Origin: Bacillota bacterium
Lineage (GTDB): Bacteria; Bacillota; Clostridia; Lachnospirales; Lachnospiraceae
DNA length: 37,542 nt
NCBI GenBank assembly: GCA_023410575.1
Contig: JAEYPP010000076.1
Coordinates: forward strand, 1 to 37,542
Reading direction: 5' to 3'
Shown here: in pieces, positions 8,464 through 16,827 of the stretch
Layout of the letters: every line of letters begins with the position of its first letter
Position numbering within the stretch: the first letter of the stretch is position 1
Position numbers and translations under genes: made by a program
The notes under the pieces: model-generated
The model's input: only the letters and a program-made list of their open reading frames with translations
Told to the model about the DNA's origin: nothing
Database searches by the model: none

Positions 8464-9213
8464 TTATTCATGTAATAAATCTTTGACTTTACTTAATATT
8501 TTTTCAATATCCTTGAGTCTTTGATTCACCAATGCTGTATTCTCAAGATAAGACTCAGTAAGATTGTCATTCTTATCTTGCGTAGTAGTAAGATTGTTCT
8601 CTACTAATCCTGGTAGATCTTCTAAGATTTTATGAATCGACTCACTTAACTCTGTCAATATCTTTTCTGTATTCTCATTTGTATTAAGTGCAATTTGTCT
8701 TGCATTCTCTTTACTAAACTGTATTAGTGCTTTAAATCCTGTCTTTAATAAAATTATATTCTCATTTTGAATTTGTAATATACTCTCAATCTGTTTACCA
8801 TATTCACAGAAAATTTCATTATCTACCAATTCCTTCTGACGTTGTGATAATATTTGTTCCGTCTTAGTTAAGGAGTCCTGTAGTTCCATAATCTTTTGAT
8901 TAGGATCTGTTAGCCCTTGTAGAGAAGCATTCATAATAGCTTCATATAAACGGTCAATTTTATATCCATTAATGATAATTTCTTGAGAGGTCTCACCCAG
9001 TATATCCTTGATATCCTTTTTATCAACTTCGTAACGTGCATAAATATCTCGTTCAATTTTATCAACTAATAAGTAAGCTGCTATTAACATAACAATCCCT
9101 GCTAAACCAATAGCTAAATAATCTTTTCTAAATTCAACTAATACAAATGCTGCAAAAAATACTGCTGCAATAAAGAATAGAATATAGAGTACTTTTGCTC
9201 GTTTATTTATCAT
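8464..9213 (-). CDS. Membrane-anchored coiled-coil protein, function unknown
   Basis: A 249-residue protein I do not recognise. Two hydrophobic helices near the N terminus (about 9-27 and 33-50) are followed by a long, highly charged, probably coiled-coil cytoplasmic region (about 55-249) rich in Glu, Lys, Asn and Gln, with no enzyme motif. AAGGGAG lies 7 bases before the ATG. It is downstream of tRNA-Arg and separated from it by a terminator. The layout (two short transmembrane helices plus a long coil) suggests a scaffold or methyl-accepting-like organiser, but no HAMP or signalling motif is seen. Real coding is supported by length and start signal. Confidence 0.75.
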   Translation of the reverse strand: MINKRAKVLYILFFIAAVFFAAFVLVEFRKDYLAIGLAGIVMLIAAYLLVDKIERDIYARYEVDKKDIKDILGETSQEIIINGYKIDRLYEAIMNASLQGLTDPNQKIMELQDSLTKTEQILSQRQKELVDNEIFCEYGKQIESILQIQNENIILLKTGFKALIQFSKENARQIALNTNENTEKILTELSESIHKILEDLPGLVENNLTTTQDKNDNLTESYLENTALVNQRLKDIEKILSKVKDLLHE

Positions 9214-9232
9214 ATGGCGACTCCCTTATATG

Positions 9233-9271
9233 AAAAAAGCCGAAAACCTTATTAATTAAAGGCCTTTCGGC
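9233..9271 (-). terminator. Terminator of tRNA-Arg
   Basis: On the minus strand, GCCGAAA pairs with TTTCGGC and an inner CCTT with AAGG, followed directly by six T residues (9238-9233). It sits just 3' of the tRNA. Confidence 0.85.
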
Positions 9272-9279
9272 ATTGTTTG

Positions 9280-9354
9280 TGGCACCCCCTGCGAGAATCG
9301 AACTCACAACTAACCCTTAGGAGGGGTTTGTTATATCCATTTAACTAAGAGGGC
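9280..9354 (-). tRNA. tRNA-Arg(CCT) with encoded CCA
   Basis: Read on the minus strand, AACCC and GGGTT close the loop CTCCTAA, giving anticodon CCT (AGG arginine codons). The D arm GTTA/TAAC and T arm GTGAG/CTCGC around TTCGATT are intact. The acceptor pairs GCCCTCT with AGGGGGT, including two G-U pairs. The discriminator is G and CCA is encoded. A TATAAT at 9367-9372 is a possible -10, with no convincing -35. Confidence 0.93.
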
Positions 9355-9493
9355 ATTACTTAATCTATTATATTTTACTGATTGCTAACTCGACCAATCG
9401 CTTATATCTAAGTGATTGTTACTACATATTCTTTTTATGAATTATGTTCTTTTTACCATTAAGAACAAGCACATTACTTATTATATTCAGATT

Positions 9494-10387
9494 TTATAGT
9501 GAAGTCAAGCCGTTATTAAAGTCTACATTTCCCTGCATCCAGATTGTTCCACGAAATCTTCTACCAATACATGGTTCACCAAAAAGATTATCTTTATTAA
9601 TACAGACCTCAAAACAAAGTTCATTACATTCTAATGTTAAAATGTACAATTCTTCCTTGCTTCTATGATTTGTAGCCTCACGTACATCTGTTATCGTTCC
9701 TAGTACTGTATAATTATCGGATTCTGTTCCATAAGGCACAAAAGACGTGTCTACAATTGAATATACGTCTTCTTTCTTAATTCTTTTAGAAACCATCGCA
9801 TACATATCAATATCATCAATCGTCAAGCTATCTATCGCCTCTTGATTTCCTTTTTTTGCTTCAACAATCAATTGATTTCTTTGACGCAAATCTGTTTTTC
9901 TTGACTTATCATTCTTTATACACTTTTCTACTGGTAAGAGAATTTTTCCCTCGCATGCAAGACCAACTAAGGTTACTGCGTACACCATTGGTTCTTTTAA
10001 ATCATGGCGCAGATGTAGATAATCAATTGTATTCTGTAGATAGAAAATAAGAGACACCCCTAATCGATAATCGTCGCACATTCCTGTATATGCATCTGTA
10101 TCAACCCTTTTACTAATGAAGATTTGTTCTTTGGCACTTATATTCTGCCCTTTATAATACGGAAAGTAATGTTCTAGATGAAAAATCTTGTTCTCATCAT
10201 ACTCTCCCCTAACTGTAATTCCAACCTCAGGTGCAAATTCTAATGACAGTTCAGCTAATGTTGAGTGATTCTCTAAACTCAACAAATGCTTCTCTGATGC
10301 TTCACTTATAACATTTTGAATTAATTGTTCCACTTCTAATCTATTATTTATTTTACTAAAACCTATCGCTTTTAAAAAACTATGCAT
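9494..10387 (-). CDS. DUF3881-family protein
   Basis: This 297-residue soluble protein starts MHSFLKAIGFS, which I associate with the DUF3881 family of Clostridia (from memory, not searched). It has mixed charge, no signal peptide and no membrane segment. The N-terminal half has acid-rich strands (LSLEFAPEVGITVRG); the C-terminal part (about 205-290) looks like a small beta domain with FVPYGTESDNYTVLGTI. Start: ATG at 10387, with AGGTGA just upstream. It lies 116 bases downstream of the HD-GYP gene on the same strand and may be cotranscribed with it. Function unknown. Confidence 0.75.
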   Translation of the reverse strand: MHSFLKAIGFSKINNRLEVEQLIQNVISEASEKHLLSLENHSTLAELSLEFAPEVGITVRGEYDENKIFHLEHYFPYYKGQNISAKEQIFISKRVDTDAYTGMCDDYRLGVSLIFYLQNTIDYLHLRHDLKEPMVYAVTLVGLACEGKILLPVEKCIKNDKSRKTDLRQRNQLIVEAKKGNQEAIDSLTIDDIDMYAMVSKRIKKEDVYSIVDTSFVPYGTESDNYTVLGTITDVREATNHRSKEELYILTLECNELCFEVCINKDNLFGEPCIGRRFRGTIWMQGNVDFNNGLTSL

Positions 10388-10503
10388 TTACTCACCTAAT
10401 TGCCTTTTCATTCTATTACTACATATTATGTTTACTTACTATAACTATTCGAATCCATTTCAATACGATATCTTCTATTTATATCATATCTCATGATTAC
10501 ACG

Positions 10504-11556
10504 TCAAGCCATATCAACTGTATCCTTTATAAATACTGTTAATTCCTTTACTAAATCCATATAAACTGGTTCTTGTTGATTCGTTGTAATCATTCGAATA
10601 ATTGGTCTTGTTGGCATCTTATAATTTTGACTTACAACAACTCCAATTTCATCAGTATTAATTTTAACGTATGTACCTATAGGATAAACTGCTATTAATT
10701 CTATAAATTTTTGGACAACTTCTATACTAAACTTCCTATCCGCTTCACTTAATAAATAGTCCATAACCGTTTTAATTTTCTGTGGTTTCACTAGATTTCC
10801 ATACACACAGCTATCAAATTCATCACATAAGGATACTATTTTTGTCTCTAATCGAATCTTCTTTTTTGTAAGCCGCATCGGATATCCACTTCCATCTTCT
10901 CTTTCATGATGACTCAGTATGATATCTTTTGACGTTGCTGATAACCAGTTCTCAGACTCAACCATAGAATATCCTGTTATAACGTGTTTTCTAATTTCTT
11001 TTTTTGTATTCTCATCGCATTGATCATATATCAGGCTCTCACAAGAGAATGGTAAATACACCATTCCAAGATCATGTAATAAAGCACCTATTGCCAAATC
11101 ATGTACTCTTTCTCGTGATAGTCCTACCCCAACCCCAATAAGAACTGCCATAGCAGAGACAGAGACAGAATGTGAATAGATACTTTCACTCTTTTCTCGA
11201 ACACATGATATATTATACAATACTTCTGACTGAGAAAGAACCTCTTCTATAACCTGTTCAGCAACTGCTATAATATCCTGTAACTCCTGGTTTGCGCAAT
11301 AGGAGTATTTCTCAATTATTTCTTTTACCATTATTTTACATTCTTTTTGTAAAGTATCCTCATTGGCCGTGTACATTTTGAATGATGTATCATCGTATTC
11401 TACATATACCATATCTACGTTTAATTCCCGCATTTTATCTACATATTCAAGCTTTAGAACAGAGCCTGCTGGAATTAATATCAATCCACTTGCTGTACAT
11501 ATTTCTTTTGCTAGCTTTTCTCCACCTACAATACTGTCAATTGATATTTTTCTCAT
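10504..11556 (-). CDS. HD-GYP domain cyclic-di-GMP phosphodiesterase
   Basis: A 350-residue cytoplasmic protein predicted to hydrolyse cyclic-di-GMP. Residues 1-55 form a small N-terminal domain common to HD-GYP proteins (GEKLAKEI, then LILIPAGSVL). The HD domain has H129 (YSHSV), H161-D162 (LLHDLGMVYLP), H191, the full GYP signature HHEREDGSGYP (216-226) and D245 in LCDEFDS, so catalysis should be intact. No receiver or transmembrane sensor is attached, leaving the input unknown; the final 60 residues look like a small beta domain. AAAGGGG precedes the ATG. Immediately upstream lies a 100-base element with several stems, which could control this gene or end the par operon. Confidence 0.92.
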   Translation of the reverse strand: MRKISIDSIVGGEKLAKEICTASGLILIPAGSVLKLEYVDKMRELNVDMVYVEYDDTSFKMYTANEDTLQKECKIMVKEIIEKYSYCANQELQDIIAVAEQVIEEVLSQSEVLYNISCVREKSESIYSHSVSVSAMAVLIGVGVGLSRERVHDLAIGALLHDLGMVYLPFSCESLIYDQCDENTKKEIRKHVITGYSMVESENWLSATSKDIILSHHEREDGSGYPMRLTKKKIRLETKIVSLCDEFDSCVYGNLVKPQKIKTVMDYLLSEADRKFSIEVVQKFIELIAVYPIGTYVKINTDEIGVVVSQNYKMPTRPIIRMITTNQQEPVYMDLVKELTVFIKDTVDMA

Positions 11557-11591
11557 AGCATATAACCCCTTTTATTATTCTATAGTACAAT

Positions 11592-11691
11592 AAAAAGGCG
11601 TCATGCTTTGATACACTTCTCCAGTGATAATCATCAACTGTAGTTTCTACCCTTTCACCGTAGCGTGATTTTAAGCATTAAGTGCCTTTTT
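11592..11691 (-). other. Multi-stem RNA-like element before the HD-GYP gene
   Basis: On the minus strand an 8-bp closing stem (AAAAAGGC at 11691-11684 with GCCTTTTT at 11599-11592) and a second 6-bp stem (ATGCTT/AAGCAT, 11678-11673 with 11608-11603) enclose about 64 bases. These can fold into three short hairpins: TCAC/GTGA, GTAG/CTAC around AAA, and CACT/AGTG or an alternative AGT-GAT/ATC-ACT. The element starts 20 bases after the stop of the DUF4446 gene and ends 36 bases before the HD-GYP start. It may be a complex terminator of the par operon, a leader regulator of the HD-GYP gene, or both. It does not match the cyclic-di-GMP I or II riboswitch consensus as I remember them. Confidence 0.4.
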
Positions 11692-11711
11692 ATCTTTTGT
11701 ACTTTTTTACT

Positions 11712-12224
11712 TTATTGTAGATAATTTTTTTTATTTTTTGCCTCTTCTAAAGACTGTTTTTCCTCTTCTGATAATAGAACAAAAGATTCTCCTTTAATTA
11801 TTTCCTTTATATAGGTATAACAACCTTCCCTGCTTGAATGCATTGATGTAAGAATAAATCCATCATTGTTATCATCAAGCAGGCATAAAGAAAAGCTGAG
11901 TTTTCCGCCCATTTCTTTAAATGCATCATATTTTACTACTCCACACTTTTGATACGCGCTCAACAGATTTTCAGATATTTTACTCACTGTAGTCTTTAAC
12001 TCTTTTGTATCTTCTTTTAATTTATCTATTTCTTTAAAACGATTTAGTACTGAACTTTCTAACGTTTTCCCATTAGAACCTTCCATAAATGCATTGTACT
12101 TTTTCTTAAGTTTTCTTATTTTAGATAACATAATACAAACTGTTAGTAATACAACAACAAGTATTCCAGCTAATACTAATACTGCAATGTCTACGCTAAT
12201 TCCGATGTTCTCAAATATGTTCAT
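11712..12224 (-). CDS. DUF4446-family membrane protein, third gene of par operon
   Basis: This 170-residue protein has one N-terminal transmembrane helix (about 11-33), a basic and coiled linker (IRKLKKKYN, then a helix rich in Lys and Glu to about 90), and a C-terminal domain with CGVVKYDAFKEMGGKLSFSL and GFILTSMHSS. I associate this pattern with DUF4446, which commonly follows parAB in Clostridia. It starts 23 bases after the parB stop, with AAGGTGG upstream. The role is unknown; position suggests a membrane-linked partner of the segregation or sporulation machinery. Confidence 0.8.
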   Translation of the reverse strand: MNIFENIGISVDIAVLVLAGILVVVLLTVCIMLSKIRKLKKKYNAFMEGSNGKTLESSVLNRFKEIDKLKEDTKELKTTVSKISENLLSAYQKCGVVKYDAFKEMGGKLSFSLCLLDDNNDGFILTSMHSSREGCYTYIKEIIKGESFVLLSEEEKQSLEEAKNKKNYLQ

Positions 12225-12247
12225 TCTTTTTTCCCACCTTAAGTTAA

Positions 12248-13132
12248 TTAACCAATCGTACCGATTAGTTCGATGATTCTGTCTAAATCTTCTTGGGAAT
12301 AGTATTCTATTTCTATCTTCCCTTTATCATTGGCTTGACGTCGAATCTCTACCTTGCTTCCAAAAATATTTTTCATTCTATTCTCTAAGTCTCGGTAAAT
12401 ATATTCATCTTCTTTTGCTATGGCAACTTCTTTTTCTGGCTTCTCTTTTAATATCTTTCTCACTAACTTTTCAGTCTCACGAACGCTTAGTTTCTCATCA
12501 AATACTTTCATTGCAACATTGTACTGAGCTTCTTTATCCGTAATTCCAAGCAAAGCACGAGCATGTCCACCACTTATCATATCATCAATGACCATCTGTT
12601 GAACTCTTTTGTCTAATTTCATTAATCTCATAGAATTGGTAACTGCTACACGACTTTTCCCAACTCTTTCAGCAACCTCGTCTTGTTTTAAGTTAAATTC
12701 TCGTACTAGTTTTTCATATGCCATCGCTTCTTCAATTGCATTTAAGTCTTCTCTTTGTATATTCTCTATCAATGCAATTTCGAGTACCTGCTGATCTGTG
12801 TATTCCTTTACAATCACTGGTATCTCCTTTAATCCAGCAATCCTCGCAGCTCTCCATCTTCTTTCACCTGCAATTATCTCATAACGTTCTCCAGTTTTAT
12901 GAACAATTAATGGTTGTATAATTCCATGCAATTTAATTGAATCAGCTAATTCATGTAGTGAATCTTCATCAAAATGAGTTCTAGGTTGTTCTTTATTTGG
13001 CTCAATTTTATTAATATTAATAATCGTTTCACGTGAAACAGTGTCATTTTCATTACTGTTTTTAGGTACATGGTCTAATTTATTAATTATAAGTGAATCT
13101 AATCCTTTGCCAAGTCCTTTTTTTGATGTCAT
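12248..13132 (-). CDS. parB: Chromosome-partitioning protein ParB (Spo0J)
   Basis: This 294-residue CTP-dependent DNA clamp loads at parS and recruits ParA and SMC. N-terminal KKGLGKGLDSLI is the usual ParA-interacting peptide. The CTP-binding region includes EQPRTHFD (about 48-55) and GERRWRAARI (89-98). The helix-turn-helix that reads parS is about residues 149-172, and the last 50 residues form the dimerisation domain. The start lies 2 bases after the parA stop, with GGGAG inside the parA end. A parS site (13025-13040) lies within this coding sequence, at codons 31-36. Confidence 0.97.
   Translation of the reverse strand: MTSKKGLGKGLDSLIINKLDHVPKNSNENDTVSRETIININKIEPNKEQPRTHFDEDSLHELADSIKLHGIIQPLIVHKTGERYEIIAGERRWRAARIAGLKEIPVIVKEYTDQQVLEIALIENIQREDLNAIEEAMAYEKLVREFNLKQDEVAERVGKSRVAVTNSMRLMKLDKRVQQMVIDDMISGGHARALLGITDKEAQYNVAMKVFDEKLSVRETEKLVRKILKEKPEKEVAIAKEDEYIYRDLENRMKNIFGSKVEIRRQANDKGKIEIEYYSQEDLDRIIELIGTIG
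13025..13040. promoter_or_regulatory. parS site inside parB
   Basis: CGTTTCACGTGAAACA matches the Firmicute parS consensus TGTTTCACGTGAAACA at 15 of 16 bases. The core 14-bp palindrome is complete. Confidence 0.93.
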
Positions 13133-13134
13133 CT

Positions 13135-14016
13135 TTATTCTCCCTTTCTACGTCCAAAAATTCCTTTACCCTTCTTTTTAATATCTTTACTGTCCTTGGT
13201 ATTGGAAGTATCCTTTTTAGACTTCTCCTTTACTTGACCATCCTCATCCAACTCACCATCTTGTCGTAACACTTCATCAGCGAGATCTCGATAAGCTTCT
13301 GCTCCAGCTGATTTCGAGTCATACATACTGATTGGTAATCCATGACTAGGTGCTTCAGCTAATCGTACATTTCGAGGAATTATGGAATTATAAATATTTT
13401 GCTCTAAGTTCCTTCTAACATTTTCAACAACTTGTAAAGAAAGATTAGTTCTAGCATCATACATTGTAAATACAACACCCTCTATCTCAAGGTCTGCATT
13501 TAATCGTTCCTTTACTAAGTTGATGGTATGAATCAGCTGTGAAAGCCCTTCTAGTGCATAATATTCGCATTGAATTGGGACCAATACAGCATCGGCTGTT
13601 GTCATCGCATTAACTGTAAGTATGTTAAGAGAAGGTGGACAGTCAATAATAATATAATCAAAAGAATTTTTTATAGTATCAATATACTTCTTTAATATAT
13701 ATTCTTTTTCGTCAACACCGATTAATTCAATCTCAGCACCAGCTAAATTAACATCAGAAGGTAATACAAATAGGTTATCAACAACACTCTTAGTCATACA
13801 CTCATCAACTGTACACTCACCAATTAATAACTCATACACAGTATTCTCAACATTCCCCTTATCAACACCTAGTCCACTCGTAGTGTTTCCCTGAGGATCT
13901 ATATCTATTGCTAATACCTTCTTTCCCTTTTCAGCAAGACAAGCAGCCAGATTTATTGCCGTAGTTGTTTTACCAACCCCACCTTTTTGATTCGTTACTG
14001 CTATTGCTTTCCCCAT
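13135..14016 (-). CDS. parA: Chromosome-partitioning ATPase ParA (Soj)
   Basis: This 293-residue Walker-type ATPase works with ParB and parS in origin segregation, and in Bacillus also modulates DnaA. The deviant Walker A KGGVGKTT is at 11-18, IDIDPQGN follows the first strand region, and DYIIIDCPPS is the Walker B region. The start is moved from 14028 to ATG 14016, because GGAGG (within the apparent first codons) stands 5 bases before it and the protein then begins MGKAIAVTNQKGG like its relatives. The C terminus carries about 40 extra residues rich in Asp, Glu and Lys, ending in a basic KKKGKGIFGRRKGE tail, longer than the roughly 255-residue family norm. It is first gene of the parA-parB-DUF4446 operon. 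Confidence 0.97.
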   Translation of the reverse strand: MGKAIAVTNQKGGVGKTTTAINLAACLAEKGKKVLAIDIDPQGNTTSGLGVDKGNVENTVYELLIGECTVDECMTKSVVDNLFVLPSDVNLAGAEIELIGVDEKEYILKKYIDTIKNSFDYIIIDCPPSLNILTVNAMTTADAVLVPIQCEYYALEGLSQLIHTINLVKERLNADLEIEGVVFTMYDARTNLSLQVVENVRRNLEQNIYNSIIPRNVRLAEAPSHGLPISMYDSKSAGAEAYRDLADEVLRQDGELDEDGQVKEKSKKDTSNTKDSKDIKKKGKGIFGRRKGE

Positions 14017-14141
14017 CTTATCCTCCATATCATAATCGAATCAACTCTCTGTATATCTTTAATAGCTGTTGTACTTAACCCCTATATAAATAGATATATT
14101 CAAGCTTGATTACCTTGAATTCATATTCTGATTTCCACTAC

Positions 14142-14150
14142 ATTATATCA
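14142..14150 (-). promoter_or_regulatory. Candidate extended -10 promoter of par operon
   Basis: On the minus strand TGATATAAT gives a perfect -10 with the extended TGN element. The -35 position is poor (TAGTTA). The leader to parA would be about 120 bases. Confidence 0.4.
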
Positions 14151-14192
14151 CATAATTTCATACATAACTATATTAAAACACAATTTTCAAAA

Positions 14193-14208
14193 TGTTTCAC
14201 GTGAAACT
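14193..14208. promoter_or_regulatory. parS site upstream of parA
   Basis: TGTTTCACGTGAAACT matches parS at 15 of 16 bases. It lies about 45 bp upstream of the candidate par promoter, so ParB bound here could also autoregulate the operon. Confidence 0.93.
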
Positions 14209-14388
14209 TTATCAATAAATTAGAAATACTAATAATGTACATTAGAGTATCGATTATTTTCATAAGTTCGTGTAAAAATAAATCATGTATCAGATTAATT
14301 ACATAACCAAATTCTAGGTTCATTTATTATAGTAAAATTATTGAGAATCATTCTAACTCCTACGACTCTCTAACATGTAAAAGGAAAG
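14209..14388. other. AT-rich spacer, nothing recognised
   Basis: This is the remainder of the roughly 400-bp gap between parA and the response-regulator gene. I find no convincing reading frame, tRNA or further parS copy between the parS site and the terminator. Confidence 0.6.
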
Positions 14389-14425
14389 AAGCAATATCCA
14401 TACAATCTCGTATGAGATATTGCTT
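14389..14425 (-). terminator. Terminator of the degS-degU-like operon
   Basis: AAGCAATATC (14389-14398) pairs with GATATTGCTT (14416-14425), with an inner ATAC/GTAT pair. On the minus strand the stem is followed by CTTTCCTTTT, and T residues also follow on the plus strand. It begins 5 bases past the response-regulator stop. Confidence 0.8.
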
Positions 14426-14430
14426 TTTGA

Positions 14431-15072
14431 CTAAAACATATTCACAAAACAATTTCTAATTGCATAAACAGCAGCCTGTGTACGATCAGAAACTCCGATT
14501 TTTTTAAAAATATTAGAAACATGGTTTTTTACTGTCTTTTCACTAATATTTAAACGACACGCTATCTCCTTGTTAAACAATCCTTCAGCGACCAATTTAA
14601 GAACATCGACTTCTCGATTCGTCAATGCCTCACTTGTGGTTCCTTTAACTCTTTTCATACGTTCCTTCATTTCGGGAGTTAATGTTGGTTCAATGTATGT
14701 TTCTCCTCTGTAAACAGTATGAATAGCCTTTTTCAAAACTTCCGATTCTGAATCTTTAAGTACATATCCATTAGCTCCAAGTTCAACTGCTCGAAGAAGA
14801 TATTCAACTTCATTATGTATTGTTAGCATTAAAATTTTCTGTTTCTCATTTTTTAACCTCATTTTTTGTAAAGCTTGTAGGCCATTCATGTTTGGCATAT
14901 TAATATCAAGTAAAACAACATCTGGCTGTAACTGTTTAACTAATTCTAAGCACTTTTCTCCCTCACTTGCTTGTCCAACAACTTCGATATTGCCATCTAG
15001 CTCGAGTAACTGCTTTAGTCCTTCTCGTACCATCATATGATCGTCAGCTATAATAATTCTTATAGGTCCCAT
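14431..15072 (-). CDS. NarL/DegU-family response regulator
   Basis: A 213-residue transcription factor paired with the adjacent kinase. The receiver domain (1-120) has acidic D10-D11, phospho-acceptor D56 in VVLLDINMP, T84 and K106. The C-terminal LuxR-type helix-turn-helix (about 148-210) has LTNREVDVLKLVAEG and SEKTVKNHVSNIFKKIG. It starts 2 bases after the kinase stop, its GGAGGAG site made from the kinase's last Glu codons, so translation is probably coupled. Closest known type is DegU; target genes are not visible here. Confidence 0.93.
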   Translation of the reverse strand: MGPIRIIIADDHMMVREGLKQLLELDGNIEVVGQASEGEKCLELVKQLQPDVVLLDINMPNMNGLQALQKMRLKNEKQKILMLTIHNEVEYLLRAVELGANGYVLKDSESEVLKKAIHTVYRGETYIEPTLTPEMKERMKRVKGTTSEALTNREVDVLKLVAEGLFNKEIACRLNISEKTVKNHVSNIFKKIGVSDRTQAAVYAIRNCFVNMF

Positions 15073-15074
15073 TC

Positions 15075-16199
15075 CTACTCCTCCTCTTGCTCGCGATATG
15101 GTATAATTACGGTTATTTTAGTTCCTTTATCCTTTGTTGACTCTATATCAAAGCTCCCTGACAATAGTAAAGCTCTCTCTCTCATAATCGAAAGACCAAA
15201 TCCACTATTATTTATACAATCTCCTTCTCTTTCGTCAAGTAGAATGCCAACGCCATTGTCTTCAACTACTAATTTCAACTCTCTTTCATTATAAGTTACG
15301 CTTATTGTGCAAATATTAGCATCCGCATACTTAACTATATTATTACAAGCCTCTTGTACAATTCGATACAAGGTAAGATTAATAACAGGTAAAATTTTAG
15401 GATTCTCTTTTGTACTATTAACAATAACCTGAATATGATTTTGTTCCATATACTTTTTAGCAAATCTCTCAATTGCAGGCACTAGGCCAAGGTCTTGTAT
15501 TGCCATTGGTCTTAAATCATAAATAATCTCTCGCATGTCATTAATTATACTATGAATTTGATTAATTAATGTTGCTAGCTCTAAGCGAGCTCGTATCGTA
15601 TCCATGTCAATTAACTTTATACATAATTCTGTTTTATACATTAAATTCGTTAAATTTTGAATCGTAGAATCATGTAAATCGCGTGCTATTCTTTGTCTCT
15701 CTAGTTCTTGAGTTTCGAGTATTTTAATACCATAATACATTGAGTAGTTATCACAAAATTTATTTACATTTTCTTCCAATATTTTGGTTTGGCCAGATCT
15801 CTTTTCTATATTTGCTTGATACATTAATATATTACTCAAATAACTCAAACACTCATTAACAAGTTTGTATTCATCTTGTTTGCTTTGTAAATTTCGTAGT
15901 CGTTCCTTAACAATTGGTAAATCATTTTGAATATCTAATAATTCTTTTTTAAAACTTAATTCTTCCTGCTTATTTTTCTTATTTTCATAAGGTGAAAAAA
16001 GTGATACATTAGCATCAACTGACGAATTAATAACCTCTAGTGATTTCAATAATTCATTCATTCTTAATTCCAAATGATTTATTTCTTCAATTAAACTAAT
16101 TATTGAATTATGTACTTCATTTTGCACAACAGAAAAAATCTCTATAGCCTTCTTAACTTTTACTTCCCAAATTTCTCTTTCTGTTTTGTCTTTTTCCAT
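15075..16199 (-). CDS. DegS-like cytoplasmic sensor histidine kinase
   Basis: A 374-residue kinase without transmembrane segments. Residues 1-150 are a largely helical, coiled-coil sensor region as in DegS. The HisKA_3 dimerisation motif ELERQRIARDLHDS holds the phospho-acceptor H176. The ATPase domain has the N box RIVQEACNNIVKYA, G1 VEDNGVG and G2 GFGLSIMRERA. GTG 16202 directly precedes ATG 16199; the ATG is preferred because GGGGG then has better spacing. It is first in a two-gene operon with the DegU-type regulator. The signal is unknown; in Bacillus the DegS-DegU pair governs secreted enzymes, motility and biofilm choices. Confidence 0.92.
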   Translation of the reverse strand: MEKDKTEREIWEVKVKKAIEIFSVVQNEVHNSIISLIEEINHLELRMNELLKSLEVINSSVDANVSLFSPYENKKNKQEELSFKKELLDIQNDLPIVKERLRNLQSKQDEYKLVNECLSYLSNILMYQANIEKRSGQTKILEENVNKFCDNYSMYYGIKILETQELERQRIARDLHDSTIQNLTNLMYKTELCIKLIDMDTIRARLELATLINQIHSIINDMREIIYDLRPMAIQDLGLVPAIERFAKKYMEQNHIQVIVNSTKENPKILPVINLTLYRIVQEACNNIVKYADANICTISVTYNERELKLVVEDNGVGILLDEREGDCINNSGFGLSIMRERALLLSGSFDIESTKDKGTKITVIIPYREQEEE

Positions 16200-16315
16200 C
16201 ACGTACCCCCGAATTGAAAGAAGTAAAAAACAATCTAATGATAAAATACCAATTTCTATTTAACTTTATACATAACTATAATATAACATTCCCATAGATA
16301 ATTAAAGGAAAATAA

Positions 16316-16801
16316 CTATAAATTATTTTTTCTACATTTTCTGCATAGGTTTTCGGAAGTCAACACCATTTCGATATGGGGAATACCAGCTTCTATATAT
16401 TCTTCCCCTATCTGCTTAAATCCAATTGTCTCATAAAAACCTTTTGCTTGTACCTGAGCTCCTACATAGACTTCTTTTGCCCCTGATATAAATGCCTTAT
16501 TTACTAACATTTTTACAAGCATGTCTCCATACTGTTTACCACGGAACTCTTTCTTTACAGCAATTCTACCAATTTTATATCTACCATCTTCAAGTAAATT
16601 TAATCTTCCTGTGGCAACTGGTCTTTCCTCTTGATTATCAGAACTCTCTTCATATAAAACACAGAAAACTGCATCTTTATCGAAGTCATCAAACTCTTCT
16701 TGGTCTGTTTTATGTTGTTCCTGTATAAAAACTTCTCTTCTAATCTCAAAAATCTCTTTTAGATCATCTTGATATGTTTTAAATTTCCCTTGTATGTACA
16801 T
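16316..16801 (-). CDS. GNAT-family N-acetyltransferase
   Basis: A 161-residue acetyl-CoA-dependent transferase. The acetyl-CoA pyrophosphate loop is R87-G-K-Q-Y-G92, after the strand YKIGRIAV. FYETIGFKQIGEEY gives the conserved C-terminal GNAT strand, and IPHIEMVL resembles the end of ElaA/YjcF-like proteins. The last ten residues (LCRKCRKNNL) hold two Cys that may be an unstructured tail. GAGGG lies just before the ATG. The substrate is unknown. It stands alone between the kinase pair and the rsmG end of the ribosome-RNA modification cluster. Confidence 0.85.
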   Translation of the reverse strand: MYIQGKFKTYQDDLKEIFEIRREVFIQEQHKTDQEEFDDFDKDAVFCVLYEESSDNQEERPVATGRLNLLEDGRYKIGRIAVKKEFRGKQYGDMLVKMLVNKAFISGAKEVYVGAQVQAKGFYETIGFKQIGEEYIEAGIPHIEMVLTSENLCRKCRKNNL

Positions 16802-16827
16802 ATTTCCCTCATTTCTAATCAGTTATC

